NCBI RefSeq assembly: GCF_022539315.1
Contig: NC_066315.1
Coordinates: 121,644,874 to 121,708,873, forward strand
Direction of reading: 5' to 3'
Length of the DNA: 64,000 nt
Source of the DNA: Serinus canaria
Taxonomy: Eukaryota > Chordata > Aves > Passeriformes > Fringillidae
The notes below the pieces were generated by a model, which did no database searches, was not told the origin of the DNA, and was given only the letters and a program-made list of their open reading frames with translations. Below, piece after piece: positions 24,401 through 36,364 of this stretch (the first letter of the stretch is position 1; each line of letters starts with the position of its first letter). A program made the position numbers and the translations under genes.

Positions 24401-27400
24401 TTATACTATGATCCATATTTGTTCTAAAATCTCCATGAGGTAGGATTACTATGTCAGTAATTACCCAGATCACATATCTCCTTTCCTCAAATATATACAA
24501 CATGTTTGTTTTCCTGCAACAAATACAATATGATCTGCAGTCTGATGGACTCCTTAAAAATGCTTGTTACCAAATCAATTTTCTGTGAGGAAATCATAAG
24601 TTGAAATATGAAAATGGAACTTAAAACAGGATTTTTTTGTGATCATGTGGAAAATATATTTCAATAATCAGTGAAATATTATCAAATTTCATTTTGCTGA
24701 CCTCTTTGGTTTGCAATGGGTAACATCTAAAAAAAAAAAAAATAATGAATATTTATAATCTCTCTACTTTTAATATAGTCCATCAAATTTAAATGAGACA
24801 AAGGATTAAAGCTACAATTTAAGAGCTTAAAACTAGAAGGGCTTATTTTTAACCTTAGGACAGCCCAGCATTTAAATAAGACCAATTTGAATTGGGAATG
24901 AAAATGAACTCTTAATTTTATTAATCTCCTTACACTGTTGTGCATTGTTCTGAGTCACCAAAATATGCATAGCTTCTGAACAGCCTGACACTTTGCTTTG
25001 CATTTCATGCTATATTTTAAGAAATATGTATCATATATCACTTGTTAATGGCTTCTGTGGGAGGAGATGAGTAATTAAAGACTTGTGAAATTGGGGCAGG
25101 GTACGTTTTTATAACTGATAACATAAGCTCACAGGATGGCTGCAGTTCAACAAAGGGCTTAGCTTACTCTGTTCTATAAATAAGCACAGGAAATTAGATT
25201 AAAATTTCAGAATTAGATTGCCAAGATTTTCAAAAGTGACCATAGGGTCTGTGTGTCTTGCTTTGGGACCCCCCACTATGAAGTACTTTTCAAAATCCTC
25301 ATGTCTGACACCTTTTGAAAATATTTCAGTTTTAGAAAGATTTGATTTCTTCAGCCTTAAAAAAATATAAAATAATAAATTCTTGAGAACAATTTAGCTA
25401 GACTTGTGAAAAAACCACCAAAGAGACCAAGCAGGACTACTCTTACAACTGAGTTGTCTTGTTAGACATAGTGTTATATATAGCACATTATGAAATATAA
25501 ATTTCCTTATAAGGATGAATTGTAGTCACACAAGTCATTCTGCATGGGTTTTTCAGTACAAAGTATTTGTTTGTAATATTTATAGGCAGAAGTTAATCCC
25601 TACAGTTCCTCCTCCAAGTTCCTTTCCTTGCTTTGAAATTTCATTTAGAAACTTAGTGAATGTGTAAGCTTCATTGGTTTTCTTTCTAAACATTGGTAGA
25701 ATATGAGACAATACAATTAACAGTCTTGGAGAATATATCTGGATTTTGTAAATAAACCAGTCATATTGTTTAGGGCTTAGATGCCTGAGTTTCAGGCAGA
25801 GGGGGGAGGAATGGAGACATTTTTCCTCCTCTGGTTTTTTAAAAAGGTGTCTGATGTCTGACAGAAGATATCTACTCAAAACTGCTAGCACACTAAAGTG
25901 AGCTTGTAACTACAGTTTACAACTATGTTGTGAGATTCAAGGGTACTCTCCAAAGCCGTTGGAAAGCTCAAACTGTATTTGGATTTGGTGCTGTCATAGA
26001 ACCTGAGCACTCCACTCCACCTGGCCACTGTTTGGTTTCCAACAGGAGAAAAATGGAGGCTGAGAAAGACCCTGGTGTGGATGATGTGGATAACATGGAA
26101 ATTTTTGAACACCTTACCTTGACTTGTGGACTATATTTACTACAACATACCAAATTTTTAGAAAAGCCTGGACAATTGTCTATACAGTTTCCTCTTCTGC
26201 AAAATGAGAGTAGGGGAGATCCTGGGCGTGTATCTGTGTTGCATTTTTAAAAGAGAATGAAACACATACACCAGAGAATGAAACTTTATTCCCCTTTTCT
26301 TAAATTATGAAGGACCTTTTCACTCAGTATTATTTCATTGGTTTAGTTGTTTATGAAACAAAACAGTAAAAAACAGAGTTGAGGATAGAAAATGTTCTAA
26401 TATGTGCTACACATGAACTAAGCATAAATTACTGTTAGTTACACAGCAAAAGATATAAAGCAAAAAGTAGGAAAAGGATTGAACATAAGGCTTGATTTTT
26501 CCTCTGCTGCTGTTTGAACCATTCCTACTGTCATTACCATTTCAAAAGTAGGTCCTTACAGAACTGCAACACCTAAAACCTTATCTAGTACCTGCATTTG
26601 AACATTGTACAGGGAAGACAGCTACATGTACAAATAATTAATGTAAGAGGAATCTTAAAATTCTTATCAATAAGACTGCCAGCTGTATAAAATGGAGATT
26701 GAATATTCTCCAGTCTCTATTCTCCAGTTCTCCTCAACTACCTTGAATTATAAGCCCGTGTAAAAGGATTTGGGACACTTGAACAAAAAAGATAAATAGA
26801 CAAATAATTATTGCAGTTGCATTTGGAAACAATTTAGATGAGTCAACTGGTGAGTATGGTTTTTGCTATTTTGGTTGTATGGAGGGCAGGAACAAACAAC
26901 ATTTGTGGATAAACATGAAAATGTTTAAGTTTTGTTAAAAAAAATTGATAAAGAAAATGCTACATGTCCTTGGAAACTTCCCTTGCAATTCTAACCCACT
27001 ACATTAAATCAGTTTGAGAGAAAACATGAGGTGGGCTTGTCACCAAGAGTAAAGTGTGTCCTGAAGTGGCAACTCTTTCTTTTCTTTCTCTCTTCTGTCC
27101 CTAACAGACAGATATATAAATTACAAATTACAGTACCAAAATTAAATGTCCAAACAGCAGCTGGCATGAGTCTACATGTCTAATTCCACTCCTGTGACGT
27201 TCCATGTAAAACTGTATTGATGGCACCCAACACTGACTAAGCACTCACAGCTACTCCTCCTGCCAGTCCTTCCATGTCTCACAGAGACCAACTTATGCAT
27301 CTTGCTTTTATGCATGAAATTAACATAGTGTTTGGAGGGTAAATGCTGTTTAAGAGAACAGTTGTACTCCATTAACAAATTTGAAGGTGGGAGGAAAATA

Positions 27401-29739
27401 GCAGAAAAAGCAACATTTACTTTGATGCAACTCTCACTGCTGAGCTGAAATGCGGGAAATGTGGCTCCCAATGCTGCTCAGAGACAATCTGGATGACTTT
27501 GTGGGTATTCTGATCCCAGTGAAGACAAAGATTTCTCAGAACAAATGTGTTGTGTGGAGGAGGAACTGCACAATAGCAAAACATTTTCCTCAGCTACCAA
27601 GTCAAAGTTCCTTTGTGTGTATTCCTCTACTCCATAACTCATTCAGCAGCATATATACTGTATGTTAGGTGTAGATATGCAGGGTATTTCAGACAGTATT
27701 CTAAACTTGTCATATAAAGTGCTATGTGTCTATACAGCAGATCCAATCTATCAGGCAAATAAGTAAGTAAAATTGTGTCTTTAATTTGCTAAAACAGGTA
27801 TTACACAAAATAGGAGACTTTGTTTCTCAAGAACAGTGGATGACTGTTTTCTTATACAATATATTGAAGCTACATTCTCAAAGGGTTTTCTGGCCTCAGG
27901 CCCCAAAATCAAGTAAAGTGGTGAATTGTAAGCTAAAATGTACGTATTTTTGCTGTTACTAAAAAAAAAAAAAAAATGAAATTAAGTATTTGGCCTTGTG
28001 TAATTTCTCAAATTTGAACATAAAGGCACAAAAAAAGTCTAATTTTTATTAGCACACAGTAAAATAAAATCTTACCTTTTGTGGTGAACTTTAAAATCAT
28101 TTGGAAATGATGCAATTGAATATAATTTAGGTCCAGTAGATAAAGATGAAGAAGAAATAAGACAAATGCAGAAACTACATTTAACAATGCTTTAAATGCC
28201 ATCATCTCTTATTGTTGACTCAGTTATCCTTGACATCTATGGAAGTTGGTCTTCAGTATCTCCCAAAGGCTGAACTCCAAGAAGATAGAGAACAAGCAAT
28301 CAACAGAAGAAGAAGGAAGAAGAGATATTAATTGACAAAGTAGTTCTGCAAAAATATTACTTTCTTACCTTTTTAGTTGAAAAAAAGGGATAACTTTCTC
28401 CCAGTGGAAAGCACAGTGATGAAAAGAAACAAATCATTAAAAGGACACATCTAGATACTATAAACTCTTACATCTTTAACTGCTGACTCTCCTGCAGCCT
28501 AATACAGAGCTGGTGCTGCCTCCTCACAGGCATGTGGGAGTTGAACTTCCAGGAGGTGTAAATCACCGAAATCAAATCTCTCACTTCTACCCATTGTTCT
28601 ATTACAAAATATGGATATAGGCAGGTGCATCTCTTAGTGCCTCTTTCTGTGTTTCATGTGTGACACACAGTTGTCAGTGCATGTTTGGGGTCCTGGTGCC
28701 TGTCTGCTGAAGCACACCTTTCAGGAGACATGTGTGGTAGGATGGTTGCTTTATAAACCCCAAATTCTCTTAGACACAAGCTGGACATTGTCATGCTCTG
28801 CTCTCCCCAGGCAGCTGTACTTTGGGATATGCATAGTATCAGACTAAGACATATCTGAGAAATTTGCAGTAGTAATATCATTATTGGTAGAAAGCAGGGT
28901 GCTGACATATCCATCATAATTCTGGATCGTTCTCTTGGATTTAGGTGCTGAAATACATTTTTGAACATATTGATAGAGCCTGATTGTTTCGGTTTGAGAA
29001 CTAATCACATTTATTATTATTTAGTCTTTTTTTGTGAAGTTTAAAAAAGTTCTCCCTTATATGTTCCTAAGAAACTACTAATTTCTACACATCTGCTTTC
29101 CGACCCCATATGATAACTATGATCTAAACTGCAAATTTATGTAATAACTGTTGCTCCAAGGTTCTTGAGAAGAGGAAACTCTGCATTTCAGCAGAAACTC
29201 AGTATTTCAGCAAATAAGTCATCAAAGGGGCAGGAAGAAAGAGAGTGCAATGATTTACACAGAGTTTTACTTTCTTTTTTCCTTTACACATTAGAAATTA
29301 ATTATTTTTGCTAGTTGTTGATGATTATTCCTCATGTATTTTTGGTGAGTTTGGATTCATTAAGTAATATATAGATTCAAGACCTGTGTTAAATTCAATT
29401 GGAATATGAACAAAGTAAGCAATCCAGGTAAAGATTAATAAATAGTGATACTATCAGAGTTCAAACAAATATGTTTAGTCATTGTTTTTAATTTCTCTCA
29501 CAAAATAATAAACAGTAGTTTTTTTTAATTCACTTTTCTTTCTGGTAGGAGATAAAAGCACTGTTCAAGAGAGGAATCTATAGTGTCATTCCTTTCCCAT
29601 TTGCTCAGGAGCTCTTATTCAGATCAGAAATAAAATAGTTAAGTAAAAAGCAAAAAGGCTTGGAACTGTTAATGGAAGCCACCATAAACTTTGGATGTCC
29701 AAACTATTGCTCTATTGCTACATTAGTGCTATCTCAGTC

Positions 29740-29760
29740 TTTTTTTTTTTTTTTTTTTTT
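29740..29760 (+). repeat. T21 homopolymer
   Basis: Uninterrupted run of 21 T. Confidence 0.95.
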
Positions 29761-32700
29761 GTACACACATGGTACATTAGCTGCTCTCCATTACAAATTA
29801 ACAAAATATTTTTTTCCTAACTGAATTATTTTACTGGATAGTGGACAAACTATCAGTGGTACATTGTGTTTCTTATATTCTTTCTCAAATTTGAGCTGAT
29901 TATTAAAATAGGTTTTTAAAATCTTTTTAAGAAGTGAAACACTATTTCAGATTACACTGTCTTTGTATAAGCTGTCTTTTCAGCTAACATCACCAACAAT
30001 GTATTTTTCCTACAGTGTAATTGTTTAAGGCATGACTATTTTCTCATTGCATGCAGCTACTCTTGCTTATTAGAAATAATAAGAAAGATATTCATATAAT
30101 AATTCATTAGAAATATTTCATTTAGAATTAGTTATGTGATGGCTTGGTAAAAATAAATGTCTGGATTTATTATTTATCAAATAAAACAACCATAGAAATA
30201 TTTTATGCTTTTATGATTACTCCACATTTAGGATGGAATTATTAGTTTATTTCAAATTATCATTATTTCAAGAGCATTTCATGATTCCTGTTCTGTTACT
30301 ACAGATTTTTTTCCCCTAGAAGAGTTAGCAAGATTTGTCTCTAGCATAAGATTTTGTTGTTACTAGTAGGCTGAGTGATCAGCAGCCAGACATTGGACCA
30401 GTATCTCATTTCCTGTCTTCTGCAGGTGTCTATTGACATATAGGAAGCAATTTCTTCCTGGCAGTCAAATTATTTTACTTGGTTTGGATGGACAATTTTG
30501 TTGACTGGTTTCCTTGACACTGACATGAATTAATAAGTACACAACCCATTCTAAGTTCCTGAAGCTGAGATGGTCATCACAGTAAACTGCTTATTATGCA
30601 TTACCACTTACACCTAAATGTGGGAGAGGAGAGCCAATGTCAGGTAGCTTCAGATTCCAAGCTATGTAACAAACTTGGACTCCTGGTTCCAAGAACCTAA
30701 GGATCATAAATCTTGCATGCAAAATATCATCCTAGTGTTTTCAGGGTGTAATACCTGTTTAAATTGACACAAATGAAATCAACATGTGGACACTGTTAGA
30801 GGTTTTGGTATAATAAATTCTAGGACCCTTTTGTTTGTGCTTTAATAAGTTACCTTTTCATTTAGATAGTTTTTTTACCATTAATTTAATTTATTGCTTA
30901 GTTTTCTCTAATTTTAATGTGTCACATATACAGCATCTCCAGTATCTTACCTTTCAATTAACTCATTACTTCCAAAGCAGTTGTCTCACCTTAGCTTAGT
31001 TTCTACAACGTGTTTACATGACACTCTAAAAGCTAAATATATTCCTCTTTCATTCTTTGGTTTTAAACTTACTGGGTTTACACATTGGAAACATTTTCTC
31101 TTGCTTCTTAGTATCTAGAGGCTTCTAATCAAGTTCTCCTGAAACCGTTGTGTCCTTCAGTTTTAACTGCTTGACTTGGTTAGCTTTACCTTGAAGACTT
31201 TCAATTCTCAATGGCTTTTCAACATATAAATTAAATGTTTTACCTGAAATTTGATTGAACATAGATGCTTTCAATACCTTTACTCATTATCTGTTAAGTA
31301 TGTTCATTAATCAACATTTCCTATTTTAAATAAAAATATATTATTCTGACACTTGTGATTACAGTCTCCTAGCAACTTTCTCCAACCTGTCCTTTTCATT
31401 TCTATGGTCTAAGGCCAGAAAGGAGTGAAGATAACCCTAATTCTGCATGTGGTTTAATCCTTTTCTCCACGTGGTATTACTTTAATTTGTTAAAGGAGCT
31501 GATATCTGTAATTTCATTGGACTAATGATGAAGTACAGTATTTAACTTCCATTCCACATGTTAGTGTAACCTATATCATAGAAAGAAAAATCTTTTCCCA
31601 CATATTCACTTGGAGCCTGCAGTTAGCAGGCTGATTGTTTCTCAAACAGAAAACTCCAGCAAGGCATCTTAAAGGAAAAACTTAATTCAAAAGGTTTTTT
31701 CAATACCTCAGTAAGAATCAACTTTTCTTCATTTTGCATGCTGCTCTCCTCAATCCAAGTGGCTGCATGAGGTAAATTTTCTTGTCCCCAGTTGCCAAGT
31801 GCCTTCTCCTTTTTCAAGCCTTCCTTGAGCTTTTCTCTGAAATTACTTCCTCTTCTTTTTATTTATGTCCATATATCTATAGATTTTTTTTCTCCTGGAA
31901 CATATTTTTGTGTTCTGTCACAGTTCATTCTTACAAAATTGTGTAAACTCTTCTCCTTAGGTGCCTGATCTTACAATCTCTGGCACCCTGTGGGACAGCT
32001 CCACTGCTTTCAGAAGAGGGAAGTCTGTAATTCTACAAGAGTAGATTTTAAAAATCATAGTTCATAAAACACCATATATCTTTACATATGTATAAACTTA
32101 CATATGAAGAAACCTATTCTTCCTTGCTATCAGGGTGCAATTTCTCATTTTTCACCACGCTTGAATTTAGGGCTGAAGAGATCTGTTTGTGCTGTTTGCA
32201 CTTACTCCATAGCTCTATCTTTATGGATACAAGGAGAAAGCATGACTAATGACAACATCAGTGCTCATCCTTTCTATGTAAACCAAAACTGTGAAATTAA
32301 GTATCTGATCCTGTTCTTGAATTTAAATTTGCTAGTCATCCATATTCTTAGCATTATTTAATACAAACATGCAGGAAGAATTCTGTAGATTTTTGAAGGA
32401 GTGAGCCTGCATTTGCTCAGGGCCTTAGTATGGGCTCAAGCTTTTGTTTCTGTAATATGAATAGGGCAAATACAGATAGCCTGAGTGCACTATCCTCTAT
32501 GACAAATTCATTTTTAGTTTGTTGAGACAGCCAACATCCTGTGTGGTCCTGTGTTGTTTGGAGCTAGATATAAGTTTAGAAAGAAGAGCCTAGGAGACAG
32601 GCTCTTAAGTCATGCTTAAAACCAATCTAGTCTTTGCCCCATTGTCTTTGCAGAGAAAGAACTTGAATGGGAATGAAGAGACCATTTCTGTGGCCCTGCT

Positions 32701-33088
32701 TTTAAGAAATCATGGCTTCTAGACTGAAAACATGGGCACCCAGGACTTTGAGCTCCTTTGCTTATTCTAACAGTCACAGGAGGGAAACCATGCATGGATT
32801 CTGCCTGGGAAAGAAATGAATTGGAGAAGCAATAAAGAAGTAGAGAGCATGCTGGGGCACTCAGAGATCCTTCTGCAGACCAGAGATGTCAAAGTTGAAA
32901 CTGATGCTGCTTTTATGACTCCCTAATTCTATGATGTCTTTTTTTAAGGGGGTTAGTGGGAAGAAGGCAGCATGCATCCTGTCTATTTAACTACTATTGT
33001 GCTCAGTGACACCGAACAATCTGAGAATTCTTGCAATACATGGAGAACACTTATCATGTGAAATGCACTTGAAATGACTTAGAAATTA

Positions 33089-33126
33089 ACTCTCTGTGGC
33101 TGTTTATACTCTCTGTGGTTGTTTAT
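33089..33126 (+). repeat. 19-bp tandem duplication
   Basis: ACTCTCTGTGGCTGTTTAT is followed directly by the same sequence with one change (C to T). Confidence 0.9.
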
Positions 33127-33467
33127 AAATACACTCAGTTGGGTTCAAGCATTCAAAGCTATCTTCTTATGATGGGTAGTGAATTTACTAACATAGATAG
33201 ATGGGGACTGGGCCATGTATACTGACCAGAGTACCAAAAAACCCAGACAGGTTTGGTTTTCTGATGTAAGTATAGCGTAGCTGTTAAATGTTGAACTCCT
33301 GTATCTGATCTGGTCAACAAAAGTCAATTGGATCTGTAATTTCCTGTTTTCTCAAACTTCGAACAAAGGTTTCTTTTTTAGGACTTTCACCATTCATTTT
33401 CAACATCAAATAACATACTAATTTTTGGGTAGAGATACAAGATAAGGCACTGAGGAAGTGCACATTG

Positions 33468-33948
33468 AAACACCTTCAATAATTTACCAGCAGTTCTGGA
33501 TAACCAGGGAGGTCCCTGTTCAGTGGACATTGGCAAATGTGACACATTTCCAAGAAGGGACAGAAAAAGGACCTGGTGAACTAGAGGTCTGTCAGCTTGA
33601 CCTCAATGCCAGGGAAGATCATGGAGCTGATCATCTTGAGTGCCATCACATGGCATGTGCAGGACAATCAGAGCATCAGGCTGAGCCAGTCTGTGTTTGT
33701 AAAAGGCAGGTCCTGTTTGACCTTGTCCTACCTTGCTGATGCAGCCTCACCTTGAGCCCTATGTGTAGTTTTGGGTGCTGCAATATAAGAAAGACAGTAA
33801 GGTGCTACAGAGAGTCTAAAGGAGGGCAAAAAAGATGGTGAAGGGCCTTGAGGAGCAGCTGAGGTGACTTGGTCTGTTCAGCCTGGAGAAGATGACACTG
33901 ATGGGAGAGTTAGGGGACAGGCACCAATCTCTTGGTGACAAGTGACAG
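33468..33948 (+). mobile_element. CR1 LINE copy A, internally deleted and interrupted
   Basis: 33468-33735 matches the CR1 ORF2 region before the catalytic core (AATTTACCAGCAGTTCTGGA, AATGTGACAC, GATCATCTTGAGTGCCATCA, AAAGGCAGGTCCTGTTTGAC). From about 33738 the sequence jumps to the later part (CTCACCTTGAGCCCTATGTG, CTTGGTCTGTTCAGCCTGGA, then CACCAATCTCTTGGTGACAA), so the reverse-transcriptase core is deleted. The copy ends at TGACAG (33943-33948), where a second CR1 begins. Confidence 0.85.
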
Positions 33949-34607
33949 CTGGCTGAACATGAGCCAGCAGTGCGCCTGGCTGACCAAGAAGGCCAATGCC
34001 ATCCTGGCTTATAGCAGCAAGAGTGTGGTCAGGAGGACAAAGGCAGTGATCATTCCCCTGTATTTGGAACTGGTAAAGCCACACTTCAAGTCCTGGCCTC
34101 AGTTTTGGGCCCTTCACTCCAAAATAGGACATTGAGGTGCTGGACTGTGTTCAGAGAAAGGCAACAGGGCTGGTGAGGGGTCTGGAGTCCAAGTCTTATG
34201 AGGAACAGCTGAGGAAGCTGGGGTTGTATAGCCTGAGGGATAGCAAACTCAGGGGGGACCTTTCTGATCTCTACAACTCCCTGAAAGGAAGCTGTGGCAA
34301 GGTGGGATGGGGGGTAGTTTCTTTGCCTGAACAACAAGTGATAGGATATGAGGAACTGGCCTTGCATTGCACCAGGAGAGGCTTAGATTGGATATTAGCA
34401 AAAACTTCTTTATGGAAAAGGTTGTCAAGCACTGGAACAGGCTGCCCATGGAAGTGGTTGAGTCATCATCCTGGACGAGTAATAAAATACCTGTAGATGT
34501 AGTACTTGGGGACATGGTTTGTGGTGGACAGTGGTAGGGCAACAGTTGAATTTGATGATCTTAGAGGTCTTTTACAAATTAAATGATTCTTTGATTCTGT
34601 GATTCTA
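33943..34607 (+). mobile_element. CR1 LINE copy B with 3' end
   Basis: Begins at GACAGCTGGCTGAACATGAG, an earlier point of CR1 ORF2 than where copy A stops, and then repeats the whole distal ORF2: AAGAAGGCCAATGCCATCCT, TTGAGGTGCTGGACTGTGTT, TATGAGGAACAGCTGAGGAA, GATTGGATATTAGCAAAAAC, CTGGAACAGGCTGCCCATGG. It ends with the 3' UTR and the octamer-like end ATGATTCTTTGATTCTGTGA. Frames are disrupted, so it is not coding. Confidence 0.92.
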
Positions 34608-35279
34608 GACTGGATCTGGTTGGTTTTAGTTCACTGATTCACAGGTTTGGAGGAATGTTCTCTCTATGCTAAGAACAGCAGTAATGGAGAGAACAAAATG
34701 GGAAGTAGAAGACTTACAGAAAGACTTAAAGTTGTATAGAACATTTACCAAAATGTGCATTTTGCTACTATCAGCTTCTTCTCTATGGGCTAAATTAAAC
34801 TCCATCTTGGAGCTATCAATAAAATTAATTCCTCCTCCTGGAAAAAAAAATCTCTTTCTGGTTCCTGCTGCTTGCCAGCTACTTTTTTTCGGTTTCTCTG
34901 CTTCAAACTTTCTCTATACCTTTTCACTTTCATCTTAATATATTCCTTTGTCTCCTTTCCCTCCTTCAGCTATCAGAATTGAATTTTGTATCTACATAAG
35001 TTAATGCAGTGGAAATATAGAAGGGTGGATTATATATGTTATACAGAATAGAATTAAACAAAATTGCAACACTAGCAAGAAGGAGTTTTTAGGTCTATCC
35101 TTTATTTCTGGCTCATTGTGAAAAAAACAGAATTGAATTAACCAGTTAATTACTGGTTCTTAGAAAAATGAACTCTATTTTGGTTGTTTTTTTCCTTAAG
35201 GAAGAAAAAAGGCAAGTTTGTTGGACAATGAAAATTAGTAGCTGATTACTATGGGAAATTTCTATATTTAGAAGTATTA

Positions 35280-35371
35280 AACAAGAAGGAAAGAATGAAA
35301 GAAAAGAATGAAAAAAAACAAGAAAGAAGAAATGAAGGAGAAGAGAAAGAATGAAGAAAAGAAGGAGAGAC
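35280..35371 (+). repeat. Purine-rich (GAAA)-type low-complexity tract
   Basis: Almost only A and G over about 90 bases (AAGAAGGAAAGAATGAAAGA and similar). Confidence 0.85.
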
Positions 35372-36325
35372 AACTATGTAACCCAGTTACATTTTGTTTA
35401 ACCTCAAAGGAAGATTTTGCTCTCCTGCAAGTTATTCACTTATGCACTTGCTATGAAATCAGCATTGTGAGTAAGTTGATAGCCTGTACAGGGAAGGAAA
35501 GAATGGCAAGCTGATTACTTTATGGTTATTTCACAAAACTGATGAGACAGCAAATGATATTCAATCCTATTAAAAAGACTAAGCACAGCCTTTTTTCCAC
35601 CCTTAAAAAAAAATTCCTACATTCCTTGTGCTGGGATTGGATGATATGATTCTACAATTCAGGGAGTCTGCAGAACATCTGCAATGAAATTGGTTTTCTG
35701 TGGAAAACTGATGAATCACTTACTGCCAATGACTGCAAGGAAAAGTACTTGTTTATGCCCTTATGTAATGAATTTTTATGAGGTGAAGTTTGCTGTTTAT
35801 AAAAAATATACTTTCAGTTGCTGCAGATGTAAAATAATAGAATTCAGAATTTAGACCACCACATTACTGAAAAGGCAGTCACTAACAGAATATCATCATC
35901 TATTTACAAAATGTCAAAAAGGGGCTTTTACTTCTGTAATAGAATTTAAATTTTCATCCATTCCATAAGGTCTTACAGGAGAACAACAAAAAAAAAAAAA
36001 AAAAGCAAGGACAATATTAACAGTTACTTCTAATATATTTTAAAATAAAATCAATATTTTTACCAAAAAATACATGTTCTACTTTAAAAAGTAGATCTAA
36101 AACATCATGCTCATGAGCAGTTCTTGAGAAAGTGAGCTGTGTCTCTCTGTAATAATGGAAAATCAGTTACATGCTTTTCCTTGAATGTCCCCCAAAAACC
36201 TCTTCAAAGTATGAGTTAAAGTAATAGCTTAGGTGTAAGAACTAACCATTTCACTGCGAAAAGCAACTTCCCACAATCACAGGTATCTTAAGAGAGTTTT
36301 ATGCCTGCAAATTAATTAGTGGAGG

Positions 36326-36364
36326 ATTACCAAACTGTTTAATTTTAAAAATTACCAAACTGTT
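36326..36364 (+). repeat. Short tandem duplication, ~25-bp unit
   Basis: ATTACCAAACTGTTT occurs at 36326-36340 and again about 25 bases on, with an A/T-rich spacer. Confidence 0.7.

Larger units (their letters stand above)
21475..33465. other. Non-coding AT-rich sequence, 12 kb
   Basis: No gene or repeat family recognised. It contains homopolymer runs (A at 24729-24741, A at 27961-27976, T21 at 29740-29760) and a 19-bp tandem duplication at 33089-33126. Open frames of up to about 105 codons have no domain signature; the one at 25930-26250 has the least AT-biased protein but no family match I know. Confidence 0.55.
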
